NCBI RefSeq assembly: GCF_000442645.1
Contig: NC_021915.1
Coordinates: 744,001 to 808,000 of the forward strand
Direction: 5' to 3'
Length of the DNA: 64,000 nucleotides
From: Corynebacterium maris DSM 45190
GTDB taxonomy: Bacteria; Actinomycetota; Actinomycetes; Mycobacteriales; Mycobacteriaceae
The notes beneath the pieces were generated by a model. That model did no database searches and was not told where the DNA came from. It saw only the letters and a program-made list of their open reading frames with translations. Shown piece by piece: positions 6,419 through 16,207 of the stretch (position 1 is the first letter of the stretch; every line of letters starts with the position of its first letter). Made by a program: the position numbers and the translations under genes.

Positions 6419-7719
6419 CGGCGGCGGCTCCGGGCGCCGCCGACCGCCTTCCGCGCGCGGCCGACGCGCTTGCCCGCAGACTCGGGGATGTCGAGTGCCT
6501 GATGCAGTTCGGGGGACGAGGAGAACCACTGCGGCGGCTCCGGCACATCTAGCCCGAGTTCGTCGTTGATGACCTTCCACTTGAGCAGCTCGTCGTAGCC
6601 GACGAGGGTCACGGCGATGCCCTGGTGCCCGGCGCGGCCGGTGCGTCCGATGCGGTGGACGTAGGTCATCGGGTCGTCGGGCGTCTGGTAGTTGATCACG
6701 TGGGTGACGTCGTCGACGTCGATGCCGCGGGCGGCCACGTCCGTGGCCACGAGGATCTCCACGGTGCCCTCCCGGAAGGCGGACAGGGATTTTTCGCGGG
6801 CGGGTTGGCCCATGTCGCCGTGCACGGCGCCGACGGAAAAGCCCAGTTCCGCGAGGTCGTCCGCGAGTTCTGCGGCGCTGCGTTTGGTGCGGGTGAACAC
6901 GATGGTGCGCCCCCGGCCGCGGGCCTGCAGGATTTTGGACACGACCGCGGCCTTGTCCATCCGGTGGGACTGGAAGACGACTTGTTCGGTGCTGTCGTGC
7001 GTCGCGGATTCGCCCGGGTCCTCGGCGCGGATGTGGATCGGGCGGTCCATGAACGATCGGGCCAGCGTGAGGATCGGCCCCGGCATCGTCGCGGAGAACA
7101 GCAGGGTCTGGTGCTCATGGGTGAGGGCTTCGACGAGGGCTTCGATGTCCGGTAAAAAGCCCAGGTCCAGCATTTCGTCGGCCTCGTCGAGGACGAGCAC
7201 GGCGACCCGGTCGAGCTGCAGGTGACCCTGTCGGTGCAGGTCCAGCAGGCGACCCGGGGTGCCGACGACCACGTCGACGCCTGCTTCCAGCGCCGCGATC
7301 TGTTCCTCGTAGGGGCGTCCGCCGTAAATGGTGGTCACCCGGATCGGCAGCCGCGTCGCCGCGGCCGCGAGGTCGTCGCCGACCTGCACCGCCAACTCGC
7401 GGGTGGGCGCGATGACCAATCCGCGCGGGGTGCCGTCGAGCTCTGCCACGTCGGCGGAGTCGAAGACCCGGTCCAGCAGCGGTACGCCGTAGCCGTAGGT
7501 TTTGCCCATGCCGGTGCGCGCCTGGCCGATGAGGTCTTTGCCGTCGAGGGCGAGCGGCAGGGTGAGCTCCTGGATGGCGAAGGTGTGGACGATGCCGATC
7601 TCGGCGAGCGCCTCGCAGATTTCCACGGCGACGCCGAGTTCTGCGAAAGTCGGGGACGGGGTGGGCTGCGCCGGCACAGTGTTCGCCGGTAGAGAACGAG
7701 GAGCTGACACGTTCTTCAT
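6415..7719 (-). CDS. rhlE: DEAD-box ATP-dependent RNA helicase (RhlE type)
   Basis: The 434-residue protein carries the DEAD-box motif set in order: Q motif (FAIQ, about 47-50), P-loop ARTGMGKT (67-74), PTRELA, TPGRL, DEAD (178-181), SAT and the C-terminal HRIGRTGRAG. The helicase core is followed by a short basic tail (GRARKAVGGARSRRR), a likely RNA-binding extension. It probably remodels mRNA or rRNA. It is divergent from DUF3107 and co-transcribed with the downstream propeller protein. Confidence 0.92.
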   Translation of the reverse strand: MKNVSAPRSLPANTVPAQPTPSPTFAELGVAVEICEALAEIGIVHTFAIQELTLPLALDGKDLIGQARTGMGKTYGYGVPLLDRVFDSADVAELDGTPRGLVIAPTRELAVQVGDDLAAAATRLPIRVTTIYGGRPYEEQIAALEAGVDVVVGTPGRLLDLHRQGHLQLDRVAVLVLDEADEMLDLGFLPDIEALVEALTHEHQTLLFSATMPGPILTLARSFMDRPIHIRAEDPGESATHDSTEQVVFQSHRMDKAAVVSKILQARGRGRTIVFTRTKRSAAELADDLAELGFSVGAVHGDMGQPAREKSLSAFREGTVEILVATDVAARGIDVDDVTHVINYQTPDDPMTYVHRIGRTGRAGHQGIAVTLVGYDELLKWKVINDELGLDVPEPPQWFSSSPELHQALDIPESAGKRVGRARKAVGGARSRRR

Positions 7720-7787
7720 CCTATCCCCACATCCCTATGATGGGGCACATACCTTCCATATACCCACGAGAAAAGGATTTCAGACAC

Positions 7788-8018
7788 ATGGACATCAAGA
7801 TCGGTTTCACGGAAAGCCCGCGCGAGCTCATCATCAAACTGGAGGAGGCGGCCCGCGGGGACGCGGTCACCCGCATCAAGGACGCGCTGAAGGCCGACGA
7901 GGGCATCCTGGAACTGGACGACGCCAAGGGGCGCACCTACTTGATCAACGCCGAAGAGGTCGCTTACGTGGAGGTCGGCTCCGACGCCGCGCACCCGGTC
8001 GGCTTCATGGGCGCCTAA
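7788..8018 (+). CDS. DUF3107 family protein (TB9.4-like)
   Basis: The 76-residue acidic protein (starts MDIKIGFTESPRELII) matches the size and beginning of actinobacterial DUF3107, whose mycobacterial member is the antigen TB9.4 (Rv3208A). It looks like a small cytoplasmic alpha/beta domain with no visible catalytic residues. AAAAGGA lies 10 nt before the ATG. It stands alone between divergent rhlE and the leaderless DUF3152 gene. Confidence 0.85.
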   Translation: MDIKIGFTESPRELIIKLEEAARGDAVTRIKDALKADEGILELDDAKGRTYLINAEEVAYVEVGSDAAHPVGFMGA

Positions 8019-8067
8019 GCGTCCGGGCACTCGCCCACGGCCTCCCGGCGTGCGGCGCGGCGCCGGG

Positions 8068-8073
8068 TAACCT
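8068..8073 (+). promoter_or_regulatory. -10 element TAACCT of the DUF3152 gene
   Basis: TAACCT ends 8 nt before the ATG at 8082, consistent with leaderless transcription. Confidence 0.5.
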
Positions 8074-8081
8074 GAGGAACT

Positions 8082-9107
8082 ATGTCGAGCACAGTTCCGG
8101 GTAATCGCGGGCCCCAGCGAGGGGAGAGGAAGAACGAGGCGTCGGTGCCTGAATCCGCCGTCGCCGTCTTCACCCGCGAGCACGGCTGGCGGGCCTACGC
8201 CATCCCGGTGCTCGCGGTGATCACCGTCTGGGTGTTGATCGACGTGCTCATGTCCCCGGCGGACGACGTCGAGGCCGGGGACGCCGCCACCGACACGGCG
8301 GTGGACGCGCCCGCCCGCGAGGTGGAGGAACCTCCGTTCGGCCCGGGGCCGGACCCGTCCCGTTCGGGGGGCGTGGCGGTCGCCCCCACCGAGTTGCCGC
8401 CCGGCGGCGCCTTCACACAGGCGGGGGAGGGCAGCTTCCGCACCGTCGGCGCGCCCGGCCTGGCGGTCGGCGCCGGCGAGGAAGTCGTGATCCGCTATGT
8501 GTTGGAGGTGGAAAACGGCGTCGACACCGCCAGCTACGGCGGCGACGACGCCTTCGCCTCGCTGGTTGACGCCACCCTGGCGGATCCGCGCGGCTGGATC
8601 CACGATCCCCGCTTCCGCTTCGAGCACGTCGCCCCCGGCGCGGACCCCAACCTGCGGATCCGGCTGGCCAGCGTGGACACCACGCACGAATTCTGCGGCA
8701 ACGACCTGGAGATGGAAACCAGTTGCCGCACCACCGTCACCGGCGAAAACCTGGTGATGCTCAACGACTCCCGCTGGACGCGCGGGGCCGACACCTTCGA
8801 GGGCGACCTCGGTTCCTACCGCCAATACCTGATCAACCACGAGGTCGGTCACGCCCTCGGCTACCAGCGCCACGTGGCCTGTGGCGGAGAAGGGGCGTTG
8901 GCCCCGATCATGATGCAGCAGACGTTGAGCCTGAACAACAGTCAGCTCAACGACTTCAACCCGGAAGAGATTTACCCGGACGACGATGCGACCTGCCGGT
9001 ACAACGCCTGGCCCTACCCGGAACTCGGCGACCTGCCGGGCGCCGCGGGCGGGCCGGCCGCACCGCCGGTGGACGCGCTCGTCGGCGGGGCAGAGGAGGC
9101 TCGATGA
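8082..9107 (+). CDS. DUF3152 membrane-anchored metzincin-like protein
   Basis: The 341-residue protein has a cytoplasmic N-terminus, one transmembrane helix (about 39-57), a Pro/Asp-rich linker, and an extracytoplasmic domain carrying HEVGHALGYQRH (253-264). This is a zinc-protease HExxHxxG signature, with PIMMQQ (276-281) as a plausible Met-turn. The third His lies one position later than in the standard metzincin HExxHxxGxxH. Four Cys (205, 215, 267, 305) could form disulphides. The substrate is unknown. The stop overlaps the next start as ATGA. Confidence 0.85.
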   Translation: MSSTVPGNRGPQRGERKNEASVPESAVAVFTREHGWRAYAIPVLAVITVWVLIDVLMSPADDVEAGDAATDTAVDAPAREVEEPPFGPGPDPSRSGGVAVAPTELPPGGAFTQAGEGSFRTVGAPGLAVGAGEEVVIRYVLEVENGVDTASYGGDDAFASLVDATLADPRGWIHDPRFRFEHVAPGADPNLRIRLASVDTTHEFCGNDLEMETSCRTTVTGENLVMLNDSRWTRGADTFEGDLGSYRQYLINHEVGHALGYQRHVACGGEGALAPIMMQQTLSLNNSQLNDFNPEEIYPDDDATCRYNAWPYPELGDLPGAAGGPAAPPVDALVGGAEEAR

Positions 9108-9877
9108 GCAATGAGGTCCCCGCACACGTCAGGACGGCGTTCGGCACCGGCTCCGACGAAGAGGTCGTGGAAACGCAACGGCTCGGCCCCGCCTGGGACA
9201 ACGGCATCAAAGTCGGGCAACTGGTCTACGCCCGCGCCGGCGACCACGCCCACTGGTCCGCGACCGTGCGCGAGCGGCTCCACGTCGACGGGGCCCGGGT
9301 GGCCCGGCCGGTGCGCTCCAGCGACGGCCGCTTCCTCGTGGCGGGTTGGAAGGCCACCGTGTGGGCGCCGGGGGTGCTGTCGCGCCGGGTGGACGAGACC
9401 GCGGTGACGGCGCTGCGGCTCGAGGAGGCGCTGGCAGACGAGGCCGTCCCGCCGGTCAGCGACGACCGCGACGACGTGTTTGCGCGGGCGGAGCGGGCGG
9501 CGTGGGCGGAGGCCGACGAGCGGTTCGGCCCCGTGGACGGGCTGCGGCCGCAGACCGGGCATGCGGACCTGTTGGCCGGCACCGTGTACGAGGGTGCGGC
9601 GGTGCCGACGATCACGGATCTGGTGCCTTTCGCGGAGCAGCGCCCGCGGGGGTATTCCGCGGCGCTGGTGCTTGTCGACGGGCTGGTCTACTCCGCCGTG
9701 GACGTCGGCGTCTTCGACCGGTTCGCGCATGTGCCGCAGCTGCTGGAATTGGCGGTGCGGGCTGCGATGTACCGTCGCCATGTCACGGAGCTGCACCCGG
9801 CCGCGACGTCGATCACCCGTTCGAGCGTGGCGGAGGTGGAGGAGCTGCTGTTGTCGCGGGCGTCTGCGACAATCTAG
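9104..9877 (+). CDS. TIGR02569 family protein (Rv3205c-like, actinobacterial)
   Basis: The 257-residue protein resembles the actinobacterial TIGR02569 family in length, start region (FGTGSDEEVV) and place between DUF3152 and adnA. It has an overall alpha/beta composition without a recognisable catalytic motif; the family resembles small aminoglycoside-phosphotransferase-like folds but the kinase motifs are not evident. GAGGAGG precedes the ATG, and the start overlaps the previous stop (ATGA). Its link to AdnAB is positional only. Confidence 0.75.
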   Translation: MSNEVPAHVRTAFGTGSDEEVVETQRLGPAWDNGIKVGQLVYARAGDHAHWSATVRERLHVDGARVARPVRSSDGRFLVAGWKATVWAPGVLSRRVDETAVTALRLEEALADEAVPPVSDDRDDVFARAERAAWAEADERFGPVDGLRPQTGHADLLAGTVYEGAAVPTITDLVPFAEQRPRGYSAALVLVDGLVYSAVDVGVFDRFAHVPQLLELAVRAAMYRRHVTELHPAATSITRSSVAEVEELLLSRASATI

Positions 9878-9879
9878 GA

Positions 9880-12800
9880 ATGGCCCACTCCAGTTCTGAA
9901 CCGACTGCCCCGCTGCTCCCGCCGAATCCCGGCGTCCGCCTGGTTCCGCGCACCCGACACACGGCCGAGCGGACCTGGCCGGACGATCTGCCGACCCACG
10001 GCCGGTGGCGGATCACCGGTGACGCCGGGGCGGGGACGACCAGTTTCCTGGTGGACACCGTCCTGCAGAAGATCCGCTCGGGCGCGGACCCGGACGGCAT
10101 CCTGGTCATCGCCGCCTCGAAGGAGGCGGGCAGCCGCCTGCGCGGCGAGATCGTCGACGGCCTGGTCTCTGACGGCGACGGTTACGCCGCCAACGCCCCG
10201 CTGGTGCGCTCCGTGCACTCCCTGGCGTTTGCGCTGCTGCGGGAGGCGCGGGAAGAAAACATCCGCCTGATCACCGGCGCCGAGCAGGACAACGTCATCC
10301 GCGAACTGCTCGCCGGCCAGGCCGCCGACCGGCGCGGCGGCTGGCCCGAAGAAGTGCGCCCCGCGCTGACCTTCGTGGGCTTTGCCCGCCAGCTGCGCGA
10401 CCTGCTGCTGCGCGCCGCAGAACGCGGGCTGGCGCCGGAGGACCTGGAACGGCTGGGAGCGCAGCACAACCGCCCCATGTGGTCGGCGGCAGGGGCGTTC
10501 ATGCGCGAATACGAACAGACCACCGCGCTGGCCGGCACCCACAGCTATTCAGCCTCCGAGTTGGTGGCCACCGTGCTGACAACCGACGTCACGCCGCGCT
10601 GGCACACCGTCATCGTCGACGACGCCCAACACCTGGACCCGGAGTCCGGGGAACTGATCCGTCGGATTCTGCCGGCCGGCTCTGACGGGCTGGCCGTGAT
10701 CGCCGGCGACCCGGCGCAGTCCGTCTTCCGCTTCCGCGGCGCCAGCCCGAAGTTCTTCCAGTCGCTGCGCCCGGCGCCCGGACACGACGTGGACTTAGGC
10801 GCCAGCCGCCGCGCCCCGGCCCGCCGCGTCGCCGTCGTGGACGACAGCACCACCCACCGCGACCTGGTGGCCGACGCCGTGCGCCGCGCCCACCTGGAGG
10901 ACGGGGATGACTGGCGCGACATCGCGGTCATTGTGCGTTCCACCGGCCAACTGGGCCCGGTGCGCCGCGCGCTGCTCGCCGCCGGAGTGCCGGTGCACCT
11001 GAACCCGACGGACGTGGTGCTGGCGGAGCAACACATCGTCGCGGCTCTCCTGCAGGGCGTGCGCGCCCTGACCGAGCGCCTCAGCAACACGGAGCTGGAA
11101 CAGCTGGTCTTAGGACCCGTCGGCGGCGCCGACCCGGTCACCTTGCGCCGCCTGCTGCGCGGGCTCCGCCGCCACGACCCGGCGACCCGCGGCATCGAAA
11201 CCTTAGGCGAACTGCTGGCGCCGGACGCCGAGCTGCCCGACTTCGGGGACGCGCTCACAGAACGCGAGACGCAGATCCTGCAGCGGCTGCGCACCGTGCT
11301 GGACGCCGGCCGCGCCGCCCTGCAGGCCCGTGCCACGGTGGAAGAGGTCCTGTGGGAGGTCTGGGCCGCGACCGGGCTGTCCGACCGGCTCATGGCCGCG
11401 GCGCTGCGCGGCGGCGCCACCGGCTCCCAGGCCGACCGCGACCTGGACGCGATGATGGCGCTGTTCGACGCCGCAGGCGACTTCGCGGAACGCCGCCCGA
11501 GCGCCTCCGTCGACTCCTTCGTGCTGCACATCGAGGAGCAGGAACTGCCCACGGGCGTGCGTGACCGACGCTCGGCGGCCCCGGACGCGGTGAGTCTGCT
11601 GACCGCCCACGGCGCCGTCGGCACGCAATTTGCCACCGTCGTCGTCGCCGGCGTACAGGAAGACACCTGGCCGAGCCTCGGGGAGACCGGCTCCCTGTTC
11701 GAGCAGGAAGACCTGCTGGACCTGCTGGACGAAGGCATCGACCCCGACGTGCCCGTCTCGCACGCCGCCGACCGCCTGGCGGAGGAACGACGCCTCTTCC
11801 ACGTCGCCGTCACCCGCGCCACCCGCTTGCTGCTGGTCACCGCCGTCGAGGACATGGACGCGGGCGAACCGCTCGAGGCGTCGCGCTTCGTGAGCGAATT
11901 CGCGACCGCCCACGGACTCGAGGTCGAAAGCGGCGCCCACGTCACCAGCGCCGGGGAAGGCGCCGAGGCCCCGCGGGTGCGCATCCTGTCGCCCGCCTCG
12001 CTGATCGCCGAACTCCGCCGCGCCGTGACAGACCCGCAGGTGCGGGAGGACACCCGCCGACAGGCGGCCCGCCAGCTCGCCCGCCTCGCCGAGGAAGGCG
12101 TGCCCGGCGCGCACCCCTCGCAGTGGTGGACGACGACCACCGTCTCCACCGACGAGCCGCTGCCCGGCGCGGAGACGCTCTCCCCGTCGCGCATCGAAGG
12201 CCTGATGACCTGTCCGCTGCGGGAAGTGTTGGGCAAATTCGACGAAGACGCCGACACCCCGATCCACCTGACCCGCGGCACGCTGGCGCACGCGTACCTG
12301 GAGGCGTTGGGCAACGGCGTCGACCCGGAGTACGCGCGGCTGTTGACCCAAGGCGCCTTCGCCGAGATCCTCGATGAGCCGGAGTGGCGCGAACGCATGG
12401 AAAAGGACGCCTTCGCCCGGCTGCTGGAGCGCACTCACCAGTGGTTGATCTCCAGCCGCGACCGCTTCGAACAAGTCGGCGTCGAGGTCGACGTGCGGGT
12501 GCGCGTCACCGAGGACGTCGGCATCCGCGGGCGCATCGACCGGCTGGAGCAGGACTCCGACGGCGCGGTCTACGTCATCGACTTAAAGACCGGCAAGAGC
12601 GTGGTCACCGCCCAGCAGGCGGAGGACAACCCCCAGTTGGCGGCCTACCAGCTGGCCTTGTCGCGCGGTGTGCTGCGCGACGGCGCGGTCACCGACCCTG
12701 CACCGGGGGAGGAGCCGCTGTCGGTCGGCGGCGCGGCGCTGGTGTACCCGGCCAGCATCCATAAGGCGGGGGCGGCCACGCGCGAGCAAGCCGCGCGCAC

Positions 12801-12960
12801 GCCCGAGGACAACGACGCCTTCGCCGACCGGCTGGGCCCGTTGGCCGCCGAGCTGCGCGGCGCTCAATTGACCGCTCGCCTCAACCAGCATTGCGACACC
12901 TGCCCCGTGCGCACCATCTGCCCTCTGCAGCCCGAAGGAAAGGACCTGACCCGTGGCTAA
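9880..12960 (+). CDS. adnA: AdnA subunit of the AdnAB helicase-nuclease
   Basis: AdnAB resects double-strand breaks in actinobacteria. The 1026-residue protein has an N-terminal UvrD-type motor and a C-terminal RecB-type nuclease (VIDLKTGK; Asp901, Lys903). Fe-S cluster cysteines 778, 1005, 1008 and 1014 resemble AddB. The Walker A motif is degenerate: GDAGAGTT (47-54) has Thr53 where Lys is required. Walker B reads VDDAQ (246-250). Later helicase motifs (GDPAQSVFRFRGA, VAVTRAT) persist. This fits AdnB being the main motor. The gene overlaps adnB by 8 nt. Confidence 0.93.
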   Translation: MAHSSSEPTAPLLPPNPGVRLVPRTRHTAERTWPDDLPTHGRWRITGDAGAGTTSFLVDTVLQKIRSGADPDGILVIAASKEAGSRLRGEIVDGLVSDGDGYAANAPLVRSVHSLAFALLREAREENIRLITGAEQDNVIRELLAGQAADRRGGWPEEVRPALTFVGFARQLRDLLLRAAERGLAPEDLERLGAQHNRPMWSAAGAFMREYEQTTALAGTHSYSASELVATVLTTDVTPRWHTVIVDDAQHLDPESGELIRRILPAGSDGLAVIAGDPAQSVFRFRGASPKFFQSLRPAPGHDVDLGASRRAPARRVAVVDDSTTHRDLVADAVRRAHLEDGDDWRDIAVIVRSTGQLGPVRRALLAAGVPVHLNPTDVVLAEQHIVAALLQGVRALTERLSNTELEQLVLGPVGGADPVTLRRLLRGLRRHDPATRGIETLGELLAPDAELPDFGDALTERETQILQRLRTVLDAGRAALQARATVEEVLWEVWAATGLSDRLMAAALRGGATGSQADRDLDAMMALFDAAGDFAERRPSASVDSFVLHIEEQELPTGVRDRRSAAPDAVSLLTAHGAVGTQFATVVVAGVQEDTWPSLGETGSLFEQEDLLDLLDEGIDPDVPVSHAADRLAEERRLFHVAVTRATRLLLVTAVEDMDAGEPLEASRFVSEFATAHGLEVESGAHVTSAGEGAEAPRVRILSPASLIAELRRAVTDPQVREDTRRQAARQLARLAEEGVPGAHPSQWWTTTTVSTDEPLPGAETLSPSRIEGLMTCPLREVLGKFDEDADTPIHLTRGTLAHAYLEALGNGVDPEYARLLTQGAFAEILDEPEWRERMEKDAFARLLERTHQWLISSRDRFEQVGVEVDVRVRVTEDVGIRGRIDRLEQDSDGAVYVIDLKTGKSVVTAQQAEDNPQLAAYQLALSRGVLRDGAVTDPAPGEEPLSVGGAALVYPASIHKAGAATREQAARTPEDNDAFADRLGPLAAELRGAQLTARLNQHCDTCPVRTICPLQPEGKDLTRG

Positions 12961-15900
12961 CCCCGCCCAGACACCGAACATCTCCGCCCGGCTGCTGTCC
13001 CAGGTCCTGCACGGCGCCGACCGGCTGCCCACGACCCAGCAGGAGGACATCACCCAGGCGCAGACCGGGCCGCTGCTGGTCGTCGCCGGCGCCGGCGCCG
13101 GCAAGACCGAGACCATGGCCTCGCGCGTGGTGTGGATGGTGGCCAACGGCCTGGTCTCCCCGGACCAGGTCCTGGGCCTGACGTTCACCCGCAAGGCCGC
13201 CCAACAACTCGGCCAACGCATCCGCAGCCAATTCGCCACCCTGGCCGGCAGCCCGAAGATCCGCGACCTGGACCCGTCGGGGGAGTTGGCGACGACGCTG
13301 ACCACCGTCCCGCCGAGCGTGTCCACCTACGACTCCTACGCGGGCCAGCTGATCCGGGAATACGGCCTGCTGGTGCCCGTCGAACCCGACGCCCGCCTGA
13401 TCACCCAGGCGGAGCTGTTTTCCATCGCGCACCGCGTCGTCGTCGACTACCCCGGCCGGCTTAGCGCGGAACAGGGCGTGTCCACGGTGACCGACACCCT
13501 GTTGCAACTGGTCACGGAGATGGACAACGAACTGTTCACCGTCGAACAGGTCGCCGAAGAATCCCGCGGACACGCCGACCTGATCGAGACGCTGCCCAAG
13601 GCGCCGCGGCAAAGCGACGCGCTGAGCCAGAAAGTGCAGAAGTGGGTGGACGCCCAACGCCTACGGGTGGAGTACCTGCCGCTGGTGACCGCGTTGAAAA
13701 AAGAACTCAACCGGCTCGGCGTGGTCACCTTCAACGAACAGATGTCCGTCGCCGCGAAACTCGCCCGCGACCAACCGGCGGTGCGCGCCTCGCAGCGCAG
13801 CCGCTTCCGGGTGGTCATGCTCGACGAATACCAGGACACCTCGCACGCCCAGCGCGTCCTGCTCTCGCACCTGTTCGGCCGCCCCGAAGGAACGGACTGG
13901 GACGTCGACGAGTCCTTGACCGTCACCGCCGTCGGCGATCCCATGCAGGCCATCTACGGGTGGCGCGGGGCGACGGTGGAAAACCTCGAGGAATTCGTCA
14001 ACGACTTCCCCGTCACCCAGGGACCTGCGCCGAAGAAACAGCTGACCACCTCCTGGCGCAACCCGGGCGGGGTCCTGTCCCTGGCCAACGCGGTCTCCGA
14101 CGAAGTCTTCGGCGACGGAGAGCGGCCGGTGGAGAAACTCCAGCCGCGCGCCGGGGCCGGCGACGGGGAGATCGCCCTCGGGTTGTTCGCGGAGCAGGAC
14201 GAGGAGATCGCGTTCGTCGCCGACCGCCTGGCCGAACAGTTCCGCGCCGCCCAGGAAGCGGGCGAGGCGTTCAGCGGGGCGGTGTTGGTGCGCAAGAACA
14301 AGCACTCCGCGCCCATGGCGGAGGCGCTCGCGGAACGTGGGATCCCGCATGAGATCGTCGGCCTGGGCGGGCTGCTGGAGGTCCCGGAGGTCGCGGATCT
14401 CGTGGCCCTGGCGACCATGCTCATCCGGCCCGGCGACAACCGCGCCGCCCTGCGGGTCCTGTCCAGCCCGCTGGTCGGCCTCGGCCTGGCGGATCTGGTG
14501 GCGCTGCACCGCCGCGCCCGCAACTTAGGTGGCGGCGTCGAGCGCGTCGAACTGCCCGACGACCCCACCGAGCGGCTCAAAACCCAATTGGCGGAAGTCA
14601 CCGCCGACCCGCCGGACCAGGTCGTGGGCCTGGCCGACGCCGTCGCCGACTTAGGCGAGCGTTCCCGCTACTCGGCCGAGGGCCTGGCACGTCTGGAGCG
14701 GCTGTCCTCCGGCCTGCGCTACGTGCGCCAGTACAGCCTGGGCAAGTCGCTCAGCGACTTATTCGCCGACATCGAGCACACCTTCGGGGTGCGCACCGAA
14801 GCGCTCGCCCGTCCGGGGGCCACGGGCACGGTGCACCTGGATCAGCTCGCCGACACGGTGGCCGCCTACCACGGCGACACCCTCGGCGGACTGCTCGACT
14901 ACTTCGCCCTGGCCCGCGAACACGAGGACGGGCTCAGCCCCGGGGAAGTGACGGTGCGCTCCGACCGGGTGCAGATCCTCACCGCCCACAAGGCCAAGGG
15001 ACTGGAGTGGGACGTCGTCGCCGTGCTGCACGCCGACGACAAAACCTACCGGGCGCGGGCCAACACCTTCCTCACCAACGTCCACCGCCTGCCCGACGAG
15101 GACCTCCTGGAAGGGGCGGAGGAAGCGGTCGAGACCCGCCGGGACTTCGAAACCGCCGCCGACGCCTACATCCTCCGCGAGCGCGGCAGCGTCGCCGAGG
15201 AAAACGCCCGCCTGTTCTACGTGGCGATCACCCGCACCGAACGGGTGCTCATCGTCACCGCCACCGACGAGCCCTACGAACACTTCGCCCTGCTGGCCGC
15301 CGAAGCACCCGACGCCGTCGTCGCCTGGGACGACGGAAAGGCCGACCCGGAAGACGACGAGGCGGAAGACGCCGCCGACGCCCCGGAAGACGACCAACCG
15401 ACCGCGCTGTTCCCCGACTTCACCGTCGACGCGGACACCGCCGCCGGCGCCGAGCTGGTCCACCAGGCGCTGGGGGAGCTGCCGCCGGCGCGCTCGGGCG
15501 AGACCCACGACTTCTGGGAACGCGAAGTCGACGCGCTCATCGAGGAACACCGCGCCCTGTCCGCCCCGGAGGTCGAAGTCGAGCTGCCCGGTGAACTCAC
15601 CGCCACCGACCTGGTCTCCCTCAAAGCCGACCCGGTGCAATTCGCCCGCCGCCAACGCCGTCCCGTCCCCTTCAAACCGAACACCTACGCCAAGCGCGGC
15701 ACCGCCTTCCACCAGTGGCTCGAAGACCGCTTCGGGGCCACGGCGCTGCTGGACGAGGAACAGCTGCCCGGCCTCGACGAAGAACCCGTCGACGCGCAAC
15801 AACTGGAGGAACTCAAGGACGCGTTCCTCGGCAGCGAATGGGCCGACCGCACCCCCACCTACGTCGAGCAGCCCTTCGAGGTGCGCATCGGCGACGCCAT

Positions 15901-16207
15901 CGTGCGCGGGCGCATGGACGCCGTCTTCCGCCGCCCCGACGGCACCTGGATCATCGTCGACTGGAAAACCGGCCGCCCGCCCCAGGGCGCGGCACTGCGC
16001 ACCGCAGAAATCCAGCTCGCCGTCTACCGGGAAGCCTGGAGCGCGCTTCTCGACGACGCGGACGCCACCGTCGACGCCGCCTTCCACTACATCTCCACCG
16101 GGTTCACCCTCGCCCCCACGCGCCTGCCCGACGGCGAACAACTGCGCGAACTGCTCGAGTCCTCCACCACCGCGTCTGAGGCGGAGATCGAGGCCGAACA
16201 CGACTAA
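12953..16207 (+). CDS. adnB: AdnB subunit of the AdnAB helicase-nuclease
   Basis: The 1084-residue protein is the lead motor of AdnAB. It has an intact Walker A (GAGAGKT, Lys51), a DEYQD box (Asp291, Glu292), helicase motifs GDPMQAIYGWRGA and VAITRTE, and a RecB-family nuclease domain with VDWKTGRPP (Asp1003, Lys1005). No Fe-S cysteines are seen, unlike AdnA. An acidic insert (DDEAEDAADAPEDD) lies between motor and nuclease. The GTG start at 12953 overlaps adnA by 8 nt, so the two subunits are translationally coupled. Confidence 0.95.
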   Translation: MANPAQTPNISARLLSQVLHGADRLPTTQQEDITQAQTGPLLVVAGAGAGKTETMASRVVWMVANGLVSPDQVLGLTFTRKAAQQLGQRIRSQFATLAGSPKIRDLDPSGELATTLTTVPPSVSTYDSYAGQLIREYGLLVPVEPDARLITQAELFSIAHRVVVDYPGRLSAEQGVSTVTDTLLQLVTEMDNELFTVEQVAEESRGHADLIETLPKAPRQSDALSQKVQKWVDAQRLRVEYLPLVTALKKELNRLGVVTFNEQMSVAAKLARDQPAVRASQRSRFRVVMLDEYQDTSHAQRVLLSHLFGRPEGTDWDVDESLTVTAVGDPMQAIYGWRGATVENLEEFVNDFPVTQGPAPKKQLTTSWRNPGGVLSLANAVSDEVFGDGERPVEKLQPRAGAGDGEIALGLFAEQDEEIAFVADRLAEQFRAAQEAGEAFSGAVLVRKNKHSAPMAEALAERGIPHEIVGLGGLLEVPEVADLVALATMLIRPGDNRAALRVLSSPLVGLGLADLVALHRRARNLGGGVERVELPDDPTERLKTQLAEVTADPPDQVVGLADAVADLGERSRYSAEGLARLERLSSGLRYVRQYSLGKSLSDLFADIEHTFGVRTEALARPGATGTVHLDQLADTVAAYHGDTLGGLLDYFALAREHEDGLSPGEVTVRSDRVQILTAHKAKGLEWDVVAVLHADDKTYRARANTFLTNVHRLPDEDLLEGAEEAVETRRDFETAADAYILRERGSVAEENARLFYVAITRTERVLIVTATDEPYEHFALLAAEAPDAVVAWDDGKADPEDDEAEDAADAPEDDQPTALFPDFTVDADTAAGAELVHQALGELPPARSGETHDFWEREVDALIEEHRALSAPEVEVELPGELTATDLVSLKADPVQFARRQRRPVPFKPNTYAKRGTAFHQWLEDRFGATALLDEEQLPGLDEEPVDAQQLEELKDAFLGSEWADRTPTYVEQPFEVRIGDAIVRGRMDAVFRRPDGTWIIVDWKTGRPPQGAALRTAEIQLAVYREAWSALLDDADATVDAAFHYISTGFTLAPTRLPDGEQLRELLESSTTASEAEIEAEHD

